A stretch of DNA of 64,000 bases. Source: Zelopaecilomyces penicillatus. Taxonomy: Eukaryota; Ascomycota; Sordariomycetes; Hypocreales; Pseudodiploosporaceae. The notes under the pieces were generated by a model, which saw nothing but the letters and a program-made list of their open reading frames with translations, had not been told where the DNA came from and searched no databases. Below, in pieces: positions 26,165 to 39,098 of the stretch; position 1 is the first letter of the stretch, and every line of letters begins with the position of its first letter. Made by a program: the position numbers and the translations under genes. The stretch spans positions 4,030,001-4,094,000 of the forward strand of contig VCCP01000001.1 in assembly GCA_005765155.1 (NCBI GenBank), written 5' to 3'.

Positions 26165-28322
26165 ATGGCACCGACTACTCAAGTACAGAAGCGTCAGCAA
26201 CAAGGCTTGCGATGGAAATCTGTGGAAGAGTTTCCTCCTTGGACAAGAGGGGATGATTGTGGCGATGACACCAGTGCGGCCGCGGGTCAGGCAAGACGGA
26301 ATTCGAAGAGGTCACGGAACATGACAAAAAGGAGCGAAACTCAACCTGTTGGCCATGCCCTTGACAAGAAAGCCGAGGCGATCCCTAGCAGCACCACCGA
26401 TGCCATGCCCGAGACCACCTCTCATCACATTCACATCGTGGCTGGTGTTGTTATCGCTTTACCACAGGAACCACCGATGCCGGAAGCTTCATCATTGGCA
26501 CCTAAACCTACACCGACACCTGTTGCTGGACAAAAGGAGGAGGGAAAAGAGACGGAAGAGGGAAAAGAAAAGGAGGGAGAAGAAAAGGAGGGAGAAGAGG
26601 AAAAGGAGGGGGCAGAGGAGTCCGACTCTGTCTCTGAGCCAGGTGAAGAGACCAGTGACGACGAAGAAGAGAAAGAGGAGGAGGAAAAGGAGACTGAGAC
26701 GCCAGAGAAACCAGAGGAAGCAAAGCAACCAGGACAACTCGAGAAACCAGCGGATGCAGGATATTCAGAGAGACCTGAAAGTCTGCCGAGGCCTATTGGA
26801 CCTTGGGGCCCTGGAGGCCCTGGAGGTCCTGGGCGCAATGAAGAGGCAGACGCTGGCATTGGCCTTGGGCTCATCGACCCGTCTGGCAGACTCCCACCAC
26901 CCAAGGCCGAGATTGCTTCGCAGACGACGACGTCACCCCCAGCCCCAACCGCGACGGGCGACGATGTATGTTTTACCAGTACTCCTGGAACCCTCTCCTC
27001 CCATATTTCGTTATAGTAAATGCTGACCTTGATACCCTCATTAGTCCGATTCTGATAGCGAGTCTGAGAGCAGCAGCGGGTCTCCTAGTCCTAGCAAGAC
27101 AGACTCATCACAACCTTCGCTCAGTACTGCTTGGTCTACCATCACTACCCCCTCCCCGTCCTCCTCTCCCACCCCGTCCCCTGCCGGACCTCTTATCACA
27201 GACTCTGCATCCACCGGTGGAAGCTTCACCACTGGTGTGCCGCCGTCGACGGGCACACTCACCGCGCCGGACTCGTCCGTCACAGCGGACCAGGAGAATC
27301 TGGCAATAAATAGACACGGGCACACGGTGACACCAGGAGGCGAAAAGGCTTTGATTACACTCGGTTCTCTAGGTAAGCACAACTTCTAATTGCCTCTCTT
27401 AACTGGGCCATACTATTTTTACCCCCTTTCAATCGCTGTTTTATGTTTGTAAATGTTCCTTCATGCTAACCTGTGTATGTTAGGTGGTGCCATTATCCTT
27501 TTGGTTCTCGCCTGGCTGGCCTGGCGGTCCTCAAGCAGATCATCAGCACGCCGATACAGCGTCTGGCAGCACAATTTCTTTGCACGCGACAGGTTCAACG
27601 CACCCAGGCGGGCAGTGAACGGTCTCATCTCCAAGATCCCCTTTCTCCGATCCCGCAGCGACAGCAGCGATAGCAACCACCCTTGGGCCAACATTGATGA
27701 AAAAGACGCCGATGTTTTTGACGAGAAGAAAATGGCTGCTATCTGGGCTGAGCCTGGCCAGAACCCTCCCACAGATGGCTACCCTTACGGCATCGTGGTT
27801 CAGACAACAATCCGAAGAAAATCAATTCCCGGTCACTCTCACAGCCAGTCTATCTCGTCGATCCAAGCACAAGCCAGTCACACCCTACGGCCCTTTGCTA
27901 TGCCAACAACCAACCGTGTGAGCGACATCTCCTCGCTGTCCTCTGGCTTCGGCGATGGCGATATCATCGCACCACCTCCAGCCGCCGTCGTGATTGGGTC
28001 AGCCGCCAGCGCCAACGCCTCCAAGCGCTCCTCGCGATCCTCACGCTCCTCTAGGAAACGCGACACAGTCTACACCGAGGCCTCGGAGGACTCCCCGGCA
28101 CGTTTCCGCACCATCAATTCATGGGTTCGCCAGCAATCTGGGCGTATCAGGCGTGCTGAGCAACGGGACCAGGAAGCCACTGCTATCACGGGTGGCGTCC
28201 CCCCCGTGCCGCTGCTGCCTCCGGAGCAGGAGTTCAACCTGATGATGCCGGATGGGGAGGTGCCGCGGCGAGTTGAGGATACAGCTGCAGGTGGCACGGG
28301 GGGACACGGAGTTGCACAATAA
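26165..28322 (+). CDS. Unrecognised single-pass membrane protein with acidic Glu/Lys-rich region
   Basis: Exons 26165-26965, 27045-27372 and 27484-28322 give 655 residues. There is no N-terminal signal peptide. Residues of roughly 120-195 are extremely Glu/Lys-rich, built of short EGKE/KEGEE units; next comes a Gly/Pro patch (WGPGGPGGPG), then a Ser/Thr/Pro-rich stretch, one hydrophobic segment (AIILLVLAWLAW, about residues 378-390) followed by Arg/Ser, and a cytosolic-type tail with Ser/Arg clusters (KRSSRSSRSSRK) and a Pro-rich end. The plan, a low-complexity Ser/Thr-rich ectodomain, one helix and a basic Ser-rich tail, recalls fungal wall-stress sensors or the many 'mid2-like' fungal membrane proteins, but there is no Cys-rich WSC domain and no secretion signal, so I name no function. 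Introns are 79 and 111 nt. An AATAAA overlaps the stop codon and another lies at 28378-28383. Confidence 0.8.
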
Positions 28323-29190
28323 ACAATGCGCCTCTTCCGCCCTCTCCTGAAACATGTGTCAAGCTAGAGGGGAGAAAAATAAAAGATTGATTCTTTTGTC
28401 TTCTTTTTCCCCCTTGGGCTTTTCTCATGGGAAAAACGCTTTCAATATGTGTATTTATTCAACGTATCGAGACTTGCTCCTTCTGCTTTGATATGTAAAT
28501 AGCAAATAAGATAGAAAAATATGATTCTCCTTGAACCTATTTGTGATTTAAATTTTGAGTTGACCCTCCCTTCCCCTTTCCCTTTGCATTATTCCCATGT
28601 ACGAAATACAGAAAACGCTCAACAAAAAAGAAGCTGTCTAAACATCTGAAACACCCTGCTGTCTTGGGGGAATCGATGTTTTCTGGGCTTGTATACGGCC
28701 AAACCAATCACACCATGATAAGTTAGTTTTTGGATTTGGGACGTGTCAAAACTGGGGCCGTTCGGGCTCGCGGTTCGCGGTTCGCAGCTGGGACGGCGTA
28801 TGCCGAGCAAAAGGGGGTAGACGGTCCGTGATCCGGAGTAACAGGGCTCATGATTGCCTCACCACTTCACAATTTGGTGGTGGCGAAGTCGAGCTCATAT
28901 CTTTTGCACACAGACACACGGGCCGGCACTGTTCCGATGCTTCATCAACAACACATACTTTGTTTCCTAACCTCACGAAAAATCCCAGGCGACCGTTTCC
29001 GTTTGCTCGAAAGCTTCCATGTGGCGTTCAATATCCAGCCAAAAAAGAACTTCTGTAGAAACCGGTCATCCGGTATCAGCCACTTCTGTTGGAGATGCCA
29101 TGCGGGTCCCACTCTGACTCTGAACCATTCTATAGATCCAGGAGCTATCTAACGGACCAGGACACACTAATCTGAGGAAACTAATGTTTT
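28323..29190. other. Convergent intergenic region
   Basis: Lies between the 3' ends of the membrane-protein gene and THI20. AATAAA at 28378-28383 is a candidate polyadenylation signal for the former. No gene seen. Confidence 0.5.
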
Positions 29191-31729
29191 TCATTTGTGG
29201 GGAAACATCTCCCAGAATCCAGTCTCCATCTAGATCAGATTCACCCGATTAGTACCCGTTCTTCCCATGGTCAAACCGGGCGCCACGGAGCCCGAGGGGG
29301 TCAAAGGGTCAAAGATCATTCCAAATAAGAGAAACTCACCTTGGTGGCGTGAATGAAGATCTTGACTAGCTCTTCTATCCGACTGGGCGACTGGAGACTC
29401 ACATACTTCTCAAGTAATTCTGTGAGAGGAGGGGGATGCATTCAACGTTAGCCATGAAACAGCAAATAATACGAGCTGATAGTCAAGGAATGTACCTGAA
29501 CCCAACCTCACAGCCTCAGTATAGTCGTCTGCATTATAGTTCTCAATCCATGCCCAGTAAACATTCCCCTGACGTACAGTGTCGGCATGTGCATGGAGCA
29601 TCTTGGCAACAGCGCCATAGCCCAACAAACAGGGTGCAAGAGCCATTTGAAGTGCCAGCCAGTCCTCGCTGGTACCTACGTCGAGGACGTAACGTGTATA
29701 GGCCGTACAAGCTAATATGGAGCGGTAAGCATATGAGGGATCACAATTACGCAAGAAGATTGCTAGATGGAAAGTAAGGAGAGAACATGGATGATGCCAT
29801 ACCTTGAAGCTCCTCGGTGGCTTGGATTTCAGCCTCGGATATGCCAAATGACTTGCAGTAGCTGGTGTGCAACTGTAGCTCGGTCATGATGTGCCCAACA
29901 ATTTCGCTTGACTACCCAGCCGTAGCACCCAAGAGGCATCAAATTAGCATGATGTTTCACTAAAGGTAATGCAGAATCCTATTACTTTTGTAATATCCAC
30001 TCGACCTTTTGACTTGTACGCGGCTAGAGCATTGGACCGAGCAAAGTGAATCTAAACCAAGCACAAAATAAGTCAATATCTTCTCTTACCAAGTATCATG
30101 CAAATTGCACCTTATAGCCAAACTCACAAGATAGAGGTAATCTTGTATTAAGTATCCCTTGAAAGACTCAAGAGGAAGCGTGCCATTGCCCAGAGCCATG
30201 ACGAAGGGATGGTACACAAACGTATCCCACGCGCCCTTGACATCTGGACGGTCAAGCAAGTATTCGATAAAAGAGCCCCTTGCGCTCCAAGTTAGTTCCC
30301 ATTTGGACAAGAACAAACATTTTGAAAGGTAGCTCACGGAGAAAAAGGCAGACTTTGAGTCGAGTGAAAGTGATTCAACGGCCCGTTGCCACTTCCTAAC
30401 ATGGGGGCCGTCCGTATTCCAGCCTCGACATATCGACAAGCCGCTCTCACAGCAGTTGGCATATCTGCTCCCTGAGACAGCTTGGCCGATATAGCCGCTG
30501 TAACAAGAAGTCAGAATGCACTTAAATGGTGTGACCACATTATATGGCTGATCCACCGGAAATGGTGTCAACTTACATGCCAACGAACACCCTGTCCCAT
30601 GTGTACTCGTGCTCTCCTGCCACGGGGTCTGTATTCGAAACATTTGGCCCTCTGGACCAACAAGCACGTTTACGACGACGTAATTCTCTCGTGAATCATC
30701 AGGAACTGTTAGATCTGCTTTGAATGGGACGTGTCCGCCCTTGATGAGAACCCATTTAGGCCCCAGGCTCTGGATCATGCGGCCCATATCCTCAAAATCC
30801 GTCACTGAGCGGACATCATGCATGGAGAGGCCAGTCTGGGACAGCAGAAGGTTTGCCTCGGGGATATTTGGCGTGATAAGAGTAGCTTGCGGGAGAAGGT
30901 GAATCAAGAGCTCTCGAATGGCGTTATGGGGGAGAAGCTCTGCTCCAGAGGTTGACACCATGACCTTTGAGGAAAGATGAGCCGAGTGTGTTAGCCGAGC
31001 ATCAATTATGAAGCAAATTGTTTGCTCATATAAACAAGGAAACATAGCAATTGCTACGAAGTAAACAATGGGTTGCTCATACCGGATCGACCACCACGAT
31101 TGGGACTTTGTGCTTGACAATCAATCGAGATACTGTTTCGATTGTTTCCGCCGAAGCCAGCATTCCTTTTATCACCACATGTGAGTATACACGATGGACC
31201 AGCCTCTCAGCTCATTCCAAACCTTCAAAGCGTTCACATGCAAAAAAGGAGAATACAAAAAACCCACCTGTTTTGATGACATCCACGCCGATATCCTCAA
31301 TGCAAGCTTCAATCTGCTGCCCCACAAACTCGGCCGGGATATAGTGTATTCTCTTGACGCCCTTTGTGTTCTGCACCGTCAGCGCCGTCGTCGCCGTCAT
31401 AGCGTAGCATCCATGAGCCGCCAGGACTTTCTGGTCAGCCTCTAAGCCACTATATCAACACATAAAAGCCGGGCTGCAAACCCCCTCTCTGAGGAGGAAG
31501 GGGGCAACCCGAACCATTTGTCAGCATATCAGTAGAAATTATTGCCTTTCCTTCTTGATTTGTAATAAGGTATTCAAAGGGGGTAAATGTAGTTAAGCCA
31601 CTCATAATAGCGTATGCCCAGAGGACGATTAGGAGACTGGCAATGGGGGCAAAGAAAGTTGAGGAATTTCACATACGCCCCGCCAGAGCAGTCAGAGCCA
31701 GCAATGGCCAGCACTCTTCCTGACACCAT
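29191..31729 (-). CDS. THI20: Hydroxymethylpyrimidine (phosphate) kinase / thiaminase II fusion (ThiD-TenA)
   Basis: Eleven exons on the minus strand: 31677-31729, 31268-31449, 31083-31165, 30577-30964, 30338-30497, 30128-30278, 29986-30051, 29803-29911, 29496-29711, 29340-29419, 29191-29229; 508 residues, all junctions in phase. The N-terminal half is ThiD: AIAGSDCSGGAG start, TTALTVQNTKGV, KTGMLAS, VVVDPVMVS, and the GTGC anion hole in STHGTGCSLA. The C-terminal half is TenA: YLIQDYLYL, APCLLGYG (expected position of the catalytic Cys) and WIENYNADDY. ThiD phosphorylates HMP and HMP-P; TenA salvages degraded thiamine. This order matches yeast Thi20. The last exon has 13 codons (METGFWEMFPHK). 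Sure of identity; the first intron (227 nt) is the least certain junction. Confidence 0.93.
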
Positions 31730-32798
31730 TGCGCCGGATGGACCTTGGATACCAAAAGTAGCTGTAGTGAAATTGGAGCGAATATGAGGTTAAACGAATC
31801 TTTCTTAGGAGAGAGGTTAGAATTGAAAATTATAAAAAGTTGGAGGTTCATTCGCTTTCACCTTCCCAAAGTTTCGTGACAGTTGTGGGGTGAGTAATCC
31901 AGTGTGCATGTCATGTCGTTGAACACCGGCTATAGTCGGGAATACACCATCATACCCATAAAAACCGGAGAGTTCACTCAGACACCAAACCTCCGACCTC
32001 GCGGTGCTCTGCGTAGTAAATCTGCATTTTGAGTTGATGAACATGGCTGTTGGTATTACTAGTCGTATCATAGTTGAGGAATTGTAGAATGAACATTACA
32101 CAATAATCTCCATTGCTAGTCTGTCAGTCTACTCTCTAACGAGATCCATGCGAATCTCACAAACTCTTCATACAACATTTATCCCAATAATCACCACTAC
32201 TAGGAATCAGGAGAATGATGTATATCCTCATTTTTGTTTAACCCGCGCAGACACCTACCTACCTATCTACCTACATGTCTCGAAGAAACACCCAGATACA
32301 ACAAAGAACATCATACGCAGGTACCCAACACAAAATAAAGGACATAAATAAATAATAATAACGTGAGATAACCGCCATCGCCCTTCATACATACATTTAT
32401 CCATCTGCCTTACCAAAAAGACCCCTCAACCACCCCAGCGCCCTGATGTAAAAGAAAATGAAAAAAAAATCACACTCCACGCCTAATAATTTCCCAGCCG
32501 CTATAATGTTTCCTAGCTGTAAAACCCCCCTTTTTTTGTGTCCCCCCCTGCTCCCTTCTCCATGCTGAAACCTTGTGACCTGACCACCTTATCAAGCATA
32601 CATTCGCACCTGAATGGATTTTGCCATGAAACTCCTTTCCCCCCTACCCTTGTACGCGCAGCATCTCCTCGCTGTGGGTATCATCAAAAACCAAAAGAAG
32701 AAAGTGTCACCAACTACCCTGTTGTGCCAGTCTTTTTTGTGTGTGTCCTCTGTTTTTATTTTTTTATTTTCAATTTTTATTTTCTTTATTTTTCTTTC
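31730..32798. other. THI20 promoter and TSC11 3' flank
   Basis: No gene seen. Immediately upstream of THI20 the sequence is AT-rich. A CTAC/TACC microrepeat occupies about 32253-32274, and a T-rich tract (about 32750-32800) flanks the TSC11 stop. I looked for a TPP-riboswitch core (CTGAGA plus CTGATC) in the leader and did not find one. Confidence 0.45.
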
Positions 32799-35700
32799 TC
32801 ACTTCCGTAATCGCAACGGTGACGGCATAAGGTACGGCGGCAGTTCTGCAGGTTCGCTAACGCTTCTCTGCCTCTCCGTTCGATCGTCTCCTGAGCCTGA
32901 GCCCGAGCCCGAGCCTGAGTTTGAGCTGGCGTCACCGCTGTCGTCGTCGTCGTCGTCGTCATCATCATCATCATCATCTTCTTTTTCTCCTTCTTCTACT
33001 TGACCACCGCCATCCTCACTATTCTCGTTTTCATCATCATCCTCAAAAACGATCTGTCGCATCACGTTCTTCTCAAACAAGTCAATCACCATCCTACGCA
33101 CCCCGAGCCTATAGTGATTCCACTCCATCAAGCCCATCACCTTCTTGAAGAACTGGGCGCTCCGAAACGCACTGGGCTTACGTGCCCTCAGTTTTTGTAG
33201 CTCCGTGAGTGCCTTCTTGTAAAGTACCGTGTTGCCAAGGTCGACAATGAGTTCCAGTATCCGCTCGGTGACATCTGCATCAGTCAGGAGTGGCGGCATG
33301 TCGGACGTATCCAACGGTGGCCGTGCCGGGCTGGCGGCTGGTTGTTCCATAATGGTGCGCTGGCTATGTGGGAGCGTCATGGAAGCAGGAGTCTCATGTT
33401 TCCAGGGGACAAGGTTAAAGAGCTTAGACAGGTCGGCTGGGATGCAAAAGCCAAGCGAGCTGCCCATCAATGTCGTGTTAGAATCCCAACCATACTCTGA
33501 TAGAATTTCCAAGCCATGCATCGATCGAGAAATCAGCCCCAAAACAAAAAAGGCTGTGCCTCTAAGACTCATTACTTCATGAGACACGGCAATCTTGATG
33601 ATTTGTTCCACCATATCGGTCGACTCCAGGAAGGGCGCACCCAGTTCCATTGTTCCAACATTGCCGACGGCCCAGAGACAGCCCTTGACCTTGGTGATTA
33701 GTTCTGCATCTTCAGATTGCATTCCATGCTCACGGATTGTGCTGGCAAACTCGTCGAAATGACCCTTATCCCTCAGTAATCTACAGCCTTCCTGAGTTCG
33801 AGTGAGTTCGCGGTAGAAATGAGGAGGCACATGGCTGTCATGGAAGTCAGCCTCCGCCTCCGCATCGTCAAACAAGCTCATGCGATGGCTGTGGTCTTCG
33901 GATTCCGAGAGAAAGGATCTCGCCAGGCTAGCTTCAATCACGCCCACATAAGAATCGTTTCTGCCCAGAAACCAATCGTCCATCTCGTTGCTTATATAGT
34001 CCAGCCCGTCCAAATAGTGATATCCAATCGATGTAGACAAAAACCTCAACAACAAGGGAGCTCCAATCTCCCCAAGATGATCTAGGGCAGGCCGGCACTC
34101 CACAATGTATGCCAAGTATGTTTTTCTGTTGCAAGCCTTCTCAAGAATCTTGACGGCGGTGGAACAAACCTCAATCTCTGGGTCATACAACTGGGTGACA
34201 AGAAGCTGTATGGCCCATTTAGAGTCGCTCACTTGACCGTAACTGTTGATGGTGGCAACTCTCCGCAGAGTACATTTGCGTAGCGCAGTCGTGGCATGTA
34301 TCCGAATATCCTTGGTCCCAGCAGTAAGTGCCTTGGACAGTAGAACCCTTGGGTGACCTTGGAGACTGTAATCAAAATTCGATAGTAGTAATTTGACGAG
34401 ATCGGGCCGCTGCTTCAGGTCGGCAATGTGATACATCATGTTAAACATCCTCCATCTCTCCATCATGAGAAGGCCCTTTGGATCGCTGCTGAGAACTCCA
34501 AGCATGGGAAAGTAGCCCCCACAGAGTGTATCTGTTAATCGGTCCTTGGAAAACATGGGAAACTGGGCAGTAAGTCCACTGGTCTAAGTTTGAGCAGTTA
34601 GCTTTAAATACGTCGCACTCAGCCATCTGTTTGCTGCCATCATCATGTGGGATAAGAGCTTACCGGATCGCACTGAGCCAGACACTCCGCAATCTGTCTC
34701 AATAATTTGCTGTCTGACAAAAATTTGATACCTTCAGGAGACTGGAGCAGGGTATGTATCAGAGCACAACCAGCTCTCACATATTTTTGAGTATTCCTTG
34801 TGTTTCTAGTTTCAGAAAACTTATATTTGAACGGCCGGTAAAAGCTCATGATTCTTTTCATAAATTTGGAGGCTTTGATTGCCTCTTCCAGCCGCTTTCC
34901 GATTTGCAAGGGGCCATCAAAGGCCTTCATAATGTTCTCCCAATTCCACTTTGTATAGTTGGAGCTATTGAGAACTCCAGTATCAATCAGGAGCTGGCGG
35001 AATGAAGCGTCATCGAAAGTGGCAGCAGCACTGGCCTTGCGCTGCTCCTCCAAGGGGACCAAATCGTTCATGCTATCGCTGGGTGGCAAGCCGCTTGCGA
35101 TTGACTCGGACGGAGCACTTCTGTACAAAGTGCGACTCACGCTGCTGATTTGGTACACAATCCCCGAGGCTATGGATTGATTATTGGCTTTGAATTGTGT
35201 TGCCGCTGTGAACAGCTCTGGTAACAGCTGCAGCTCAGCACTCCAAGAAGGGGGAAGCAACCGAGCAGCAAGTTTTAGAACCTCACCAATTAAGAGGGTG
35301 GTCTTGCGTTTTAGCATGGTGTCCTCCTCTGTCTGTGCAATCCGGAGTAGACACCGCACAAGCTCCGACTTGATCAAGATGGCGAGTATGAGTGCGGTAT
35401 AATGATCCACGAAATTCTGTTCTCCAGTGTCTTCCTCCAGATAACCCTTGTCCTTGCCCTCAACCGGCTTCAAAAGGTTCAGCCTTCCATACGTAGTTAG
35501 TCGCCGTCCTGCCAGGAATGAAGTTGCCCATGCTGGTGGCTTGATGCGCAAAAGCGAGAATAGGAGATCCAAAATCGTTTCTCGAATGGCTGGGTTAGGA
35601 AGCTGCATGCTCGAAATGAGTGATCGGATAGATCGGAAGTCGTACATGCAAAGCGTCATGAGGCCGGACCATGACCTCATGGCAATGGCGATGGCCTTGG

Positions 35701-37230
35701 CATTCTGCTTGAGTATACCCTCGCTGCTCGCCAGCTGATCGGTAAAGGCGGTAAATGCAACATCCAGTCCATATCCAGGCTGGATGAACTTGCGCCTCCG
35801 CGGCGTGTCAAGCAAGAAGAGGAAAGCCGATGCCAGACTCTCGGGGGCTTTGTATGTTCCCTCCGACAGAGCTTCGGTAAGTGGTCCCAGACCACCTGAA
35901 GCTAGTAGAAGTCGAGGGTCCCGTACCATGATCTCGGCTAAAGTCTCAATACAAATTGGTCGCAGGCGATCGATATTGTGCTCAACAGCCTGGGCGACTG
36001 TACGGCGATCCTCCCCAAATTCGGCAACTGCAACAATGGTCCGCACGACGGCTCGTGAGATCTCCTTGACGCCATCTTTGACATCGAGGAAGGCTCGCAC
36101 AAACTTGAGAGCTTGCTCGCGTTCTACGTCAGCCTTGCGATAATTGTTTAATGACCTATAGCATTGTGTATGAGTATTCAGAGTTCTTCAGAGTTCATGG
36201 TTTGGCAGAGAACTGCGATTTAGAATTTTCAAATGCCTTTTTGTACGTACCGTATCACCATGTAATCCGTTTTTAGACCCCGAATCTTCTTGAGAGATGT
36301 CACATCAGAGATGGCATATCGCGTCACCCGGTAGCCAGCAGCCGCAACTTCACGGCTCTCGCTCAGCAACATCATCTGCATGCGCAAACCAAACACTGAC
36401 CAGACAAGGTCGTATTTGAGGGTGGGGTGGCGCTTGAATAGGTCGACTAGCAAGTTGCCACGGCTCACATAGTATTCCGGTACCATTCCCTCGACCTCGA
36501 GCGCCTGGAGTAGTTCCGCAAGCGCAAAAGTAGGACTCTCTGTTGCCTCGTCTAATTCTGACCCCGCAACTGACCGGGAAGTGCTGTGGGGGGAACGCAG
36601 CCCGTTAGACTGCACAACGGTTTCCTGGGGCCGATTCCTCGTCGGGGTCATCGGCGGTGCCATTCTGGTGCGTTGAGTATCGGTGATCTTCTGGCGGAGT
36701 TCCTTGATACGCGAATTGCTAGCAATCAATTCCGCCTCGACTCGTTGCCGCTGCTCTTTGGTCTGCTTTGCTTTTTTAATATTGAGTGCCTCGAGCATAT
36801 TCTCGCTGCCCTCCTTGATCTTCATTTCTCGGTTCAGTCTGTCTCGTAAGGCGGACAGAGCCTGCTCCACGGCGTAGTTTGGATCATCCTCGTTTACTTT
36901 TTCCATGACACTGTTAGGATATGCAGACCCCACCTCAACCCTGCTCCCAGCGCGACTGGAGTTCATCTGGCTGCGAAGCTCAGAACTGAAGCTCCCGGGG
37001 CCAACGCTGGGGTTGAGGCCACCGCCGCGAGACGTGGCAAAGGAGACAGACGAGGCCGAAAGGTTTCTAACGCTGCCCCCGCCATTGGGAGGCTGCAAGC
37101 TAGCACCATCGCGATCGAGGCTGGTACGGCCGAACTGCGGCGGGTAGTCGTTTGGCTTGGAGCCCGGCTGGGAGGACTGGCTGGATGCAATGGTGCCCTT
37201 CTGACTCGATGTCGAGGAACTGGCCAGCAT
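32799..37230 (-). CDS. TSC11: TORC2 subunit TSC11/AVO3, Rictor family
   Basis: Exons 36251-37230, 34664-36155 and 32799-34583 on the minus strand, 1418 residues, introns 95 and 80 nt. After a Ser/Gly-rich N-terminus, residues of about 117-184 form a charged coiled-coil HR1/REM-1-like Rho-binding domain (YAVEQALSALRDRLNREM to SRIKELRQKI), as in the S. pombe orthologue Ste20. The rest is helical-repeat Rictor sequence: SLNNYRKADVEREQALKF, LRPICIETLAEI, AIRETILDLLFSLL and, in the last exon, the Rictor_V-like GTKDIRIHATTALRKC and LRGTAFFVLGLIS. Rictor is the scaffold that makes TORC2 distinct from TORC1; TORC2 controls AGC kinases, actin polarity and sphingolipids at the plasma membrane. The C-terminus has an acidic tail with 13 consecutive Asp and a Gly-Ser repeat before ending PSPLRLRK. 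Confidence 0.93.
32940..32978 (-). repeat. Coding trinucleotide repeat (13 Asp codons)
   Basis: Pure GAC/GAT array near the 3' end of TSC11, reading as 13 Asp (residues about 1360-1372). On the plus strand it is a block of GTC units followed by ATC units. A Gly-Ser coding repeat follows. Length variation between strains is expected. Confidence 0.9.
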
Positions 37231-39084
37231 GATGAAGGGACCCAGCCACCCGGAGTGGGACTATGCCCTCGGGCGGTCGCTAGGCATTCGTTCTGGCAAG
37301 TTTGTTCGGGCAATGACTGGCGGCGGGAGGCGTCTCGTCGTTCGAAGGCTTCGGGCGGTGGGCTCGCGTCGGCTCAACGGTGAGGGGGTAAAAGGCTTTG
37401 CGAATGGTTGAAAGAACGGGCCGTGTCACCGTGGATAGTAAAGCTTGAAAGAGCGCAAGTGCAGATGACGAGGAAGACCTGGAACCGGAGCCAGCCCAAA
37501 GCTTAGGGCGGTGGTGAATGGTGAATGGTGGGAGCTGATGCAGGCCAGTCAGTGGCGTTGCTGCTTGGCGGTACTTGGTGGTTAGCCTTTGGGTCTCTGG
37601 CTTGGAGCGGAGTATTGGGGTACATGCCGATTATTAGCGGGGGAGGTCAGGAAAGACTCTACTGGGATTGGAATACGTATGCAGTCACATTTACAAGCTG
37701 GACTGATCAGCCAGTGAAGCTCAACAAATGGTCTTAACTCTTTAGGGGTACGCTTCAATGTCGCCAACAGAGAGCCTAGCCCATGGCCGGATTCTCACAA
37801 TAGAGGTATGACGATGATGGATGGAGGGATGGTAGATGCTGTAGTTTGTACCAAAGGGCCTAAGGCTACTACTACCAAGGTAAGAGTGGGTGGCAAGGCT
37901 CAGCGAGGCTCTGCTGACACTGGACTCTCGTGGCCACTCACACGGCACTGGGCTACTGCTGTCAATTGGCTGGAGGTAAGTTTTACAGGGACTTCTAGTG
38001 AATGGTGGGCAAAAGACTACCGCCTCCCAAGCTCTAATTTCAGCACTGTAGCTGAAAGAGTGTCCGTGAGCAGGGCCAGGACATCTCCACAAAGCCTCAC
38101 TCAGCTGAGAGGCAAGTGAGGTTCTCTCCATGTGGCTATTGATCTAAATCTACCTACTACATCGACGCCGCTTCCACGCGCCAAGAGACGCCGAGCCACA
38201 GAACCAAAACTCAGACCGGCGTGGCGAGAACTGAGTATGAAACTGACTGGATATGTTGGGATGTCACAAAATCACTGTTTCCATTTCGGTGCACTGGACA
38301 CTCAAACACATGCAATGTGCACACAGTGACACAGAAAAGCAGACATCACCACTTCTGCTTTTTTTGCCGAATGTTCTGCACCACAGGCGGTAATAAGATG
38401 CGGAGTCGCGGATCGATAAGAGAAGCTTCCCTGGAGCAAATCATCAAACAGTGGAGAACGAAGAACGCAAAAAAAGCAAAAAAAAAAGCATGTTCTGTGC
38501 AGGAAAGACGACACGGCTATGCTCTCCTCCATCCTAGGGGTGTTCCCCGATAACCGGGGGGTCGCATCTACGGATTACCCGACACACATAGAATCTCACG
38601 TCCAGTATCGTACACACGGTACAAGGCTGTTGTTGATGATAACTCGGGCACACAGCTTGATGGAGCAGTGGCAAAGTCAAGAAACAGGCCGTGGATACTG
38701 TAGAATTGCAATGACACATGTAATTTTATGGACAGAGGAGTGAGTCCCATTCTATCCCGGGCCGTGTGTCTGGCCCAAAGCCACTCCCGGACGATCAAGC
38801 CAAACTTTTCTGCTATCTTCTGCAACCGAATACAAGGCTGCTCAAAATCAATCTTGCTATCCGTTCTTATCAGTGCCGCCTTTCCGTCATCAACTTGTTT
38901 GTACCAAAACCCCCCATGCGTTGTCCGTATTACAACAGCAATTACTACCTACGGACGGGGGCCGCTGCTGATACCTAAAGTATCTTACATGGTGCAAGAT
39001 GGGGCCACATAAAATCATACTGTATGTGTACAACTGTAGGTAGGTACGAGCGCAGGCCCGTCCGGACTTCCGCGTCGCTGGGAG

Positions 39085-39098
39085 TCGGCGGGCTCCGG
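39085..39098 (+). promoter_or_regulatory. Candidate UaY-type CGG-N6-CCG site upstream of uricase
   Basis: TCGG, six bases, CCGG. In Aspergillus nidulans the purine activator UaY (Zn2Cys6) binds TCGG-N6-CCGA upstream of purine-catabolism genes including uaZ. The match here lacks the final A and lies about 760 bp from the start codon, so it is only suggestive. Confidence 0.25.

Noticed and set aside
29200..29300. CTGATCTAGAT on the minus strand at the last THI20 intron/exon border, resembling a piece of the TPP riboswitch
   Set aside because: The partner CTGAGA half and the P1 closing stem are absent, and the bases are accounted for by the 3' splice site and the METGFW codons.
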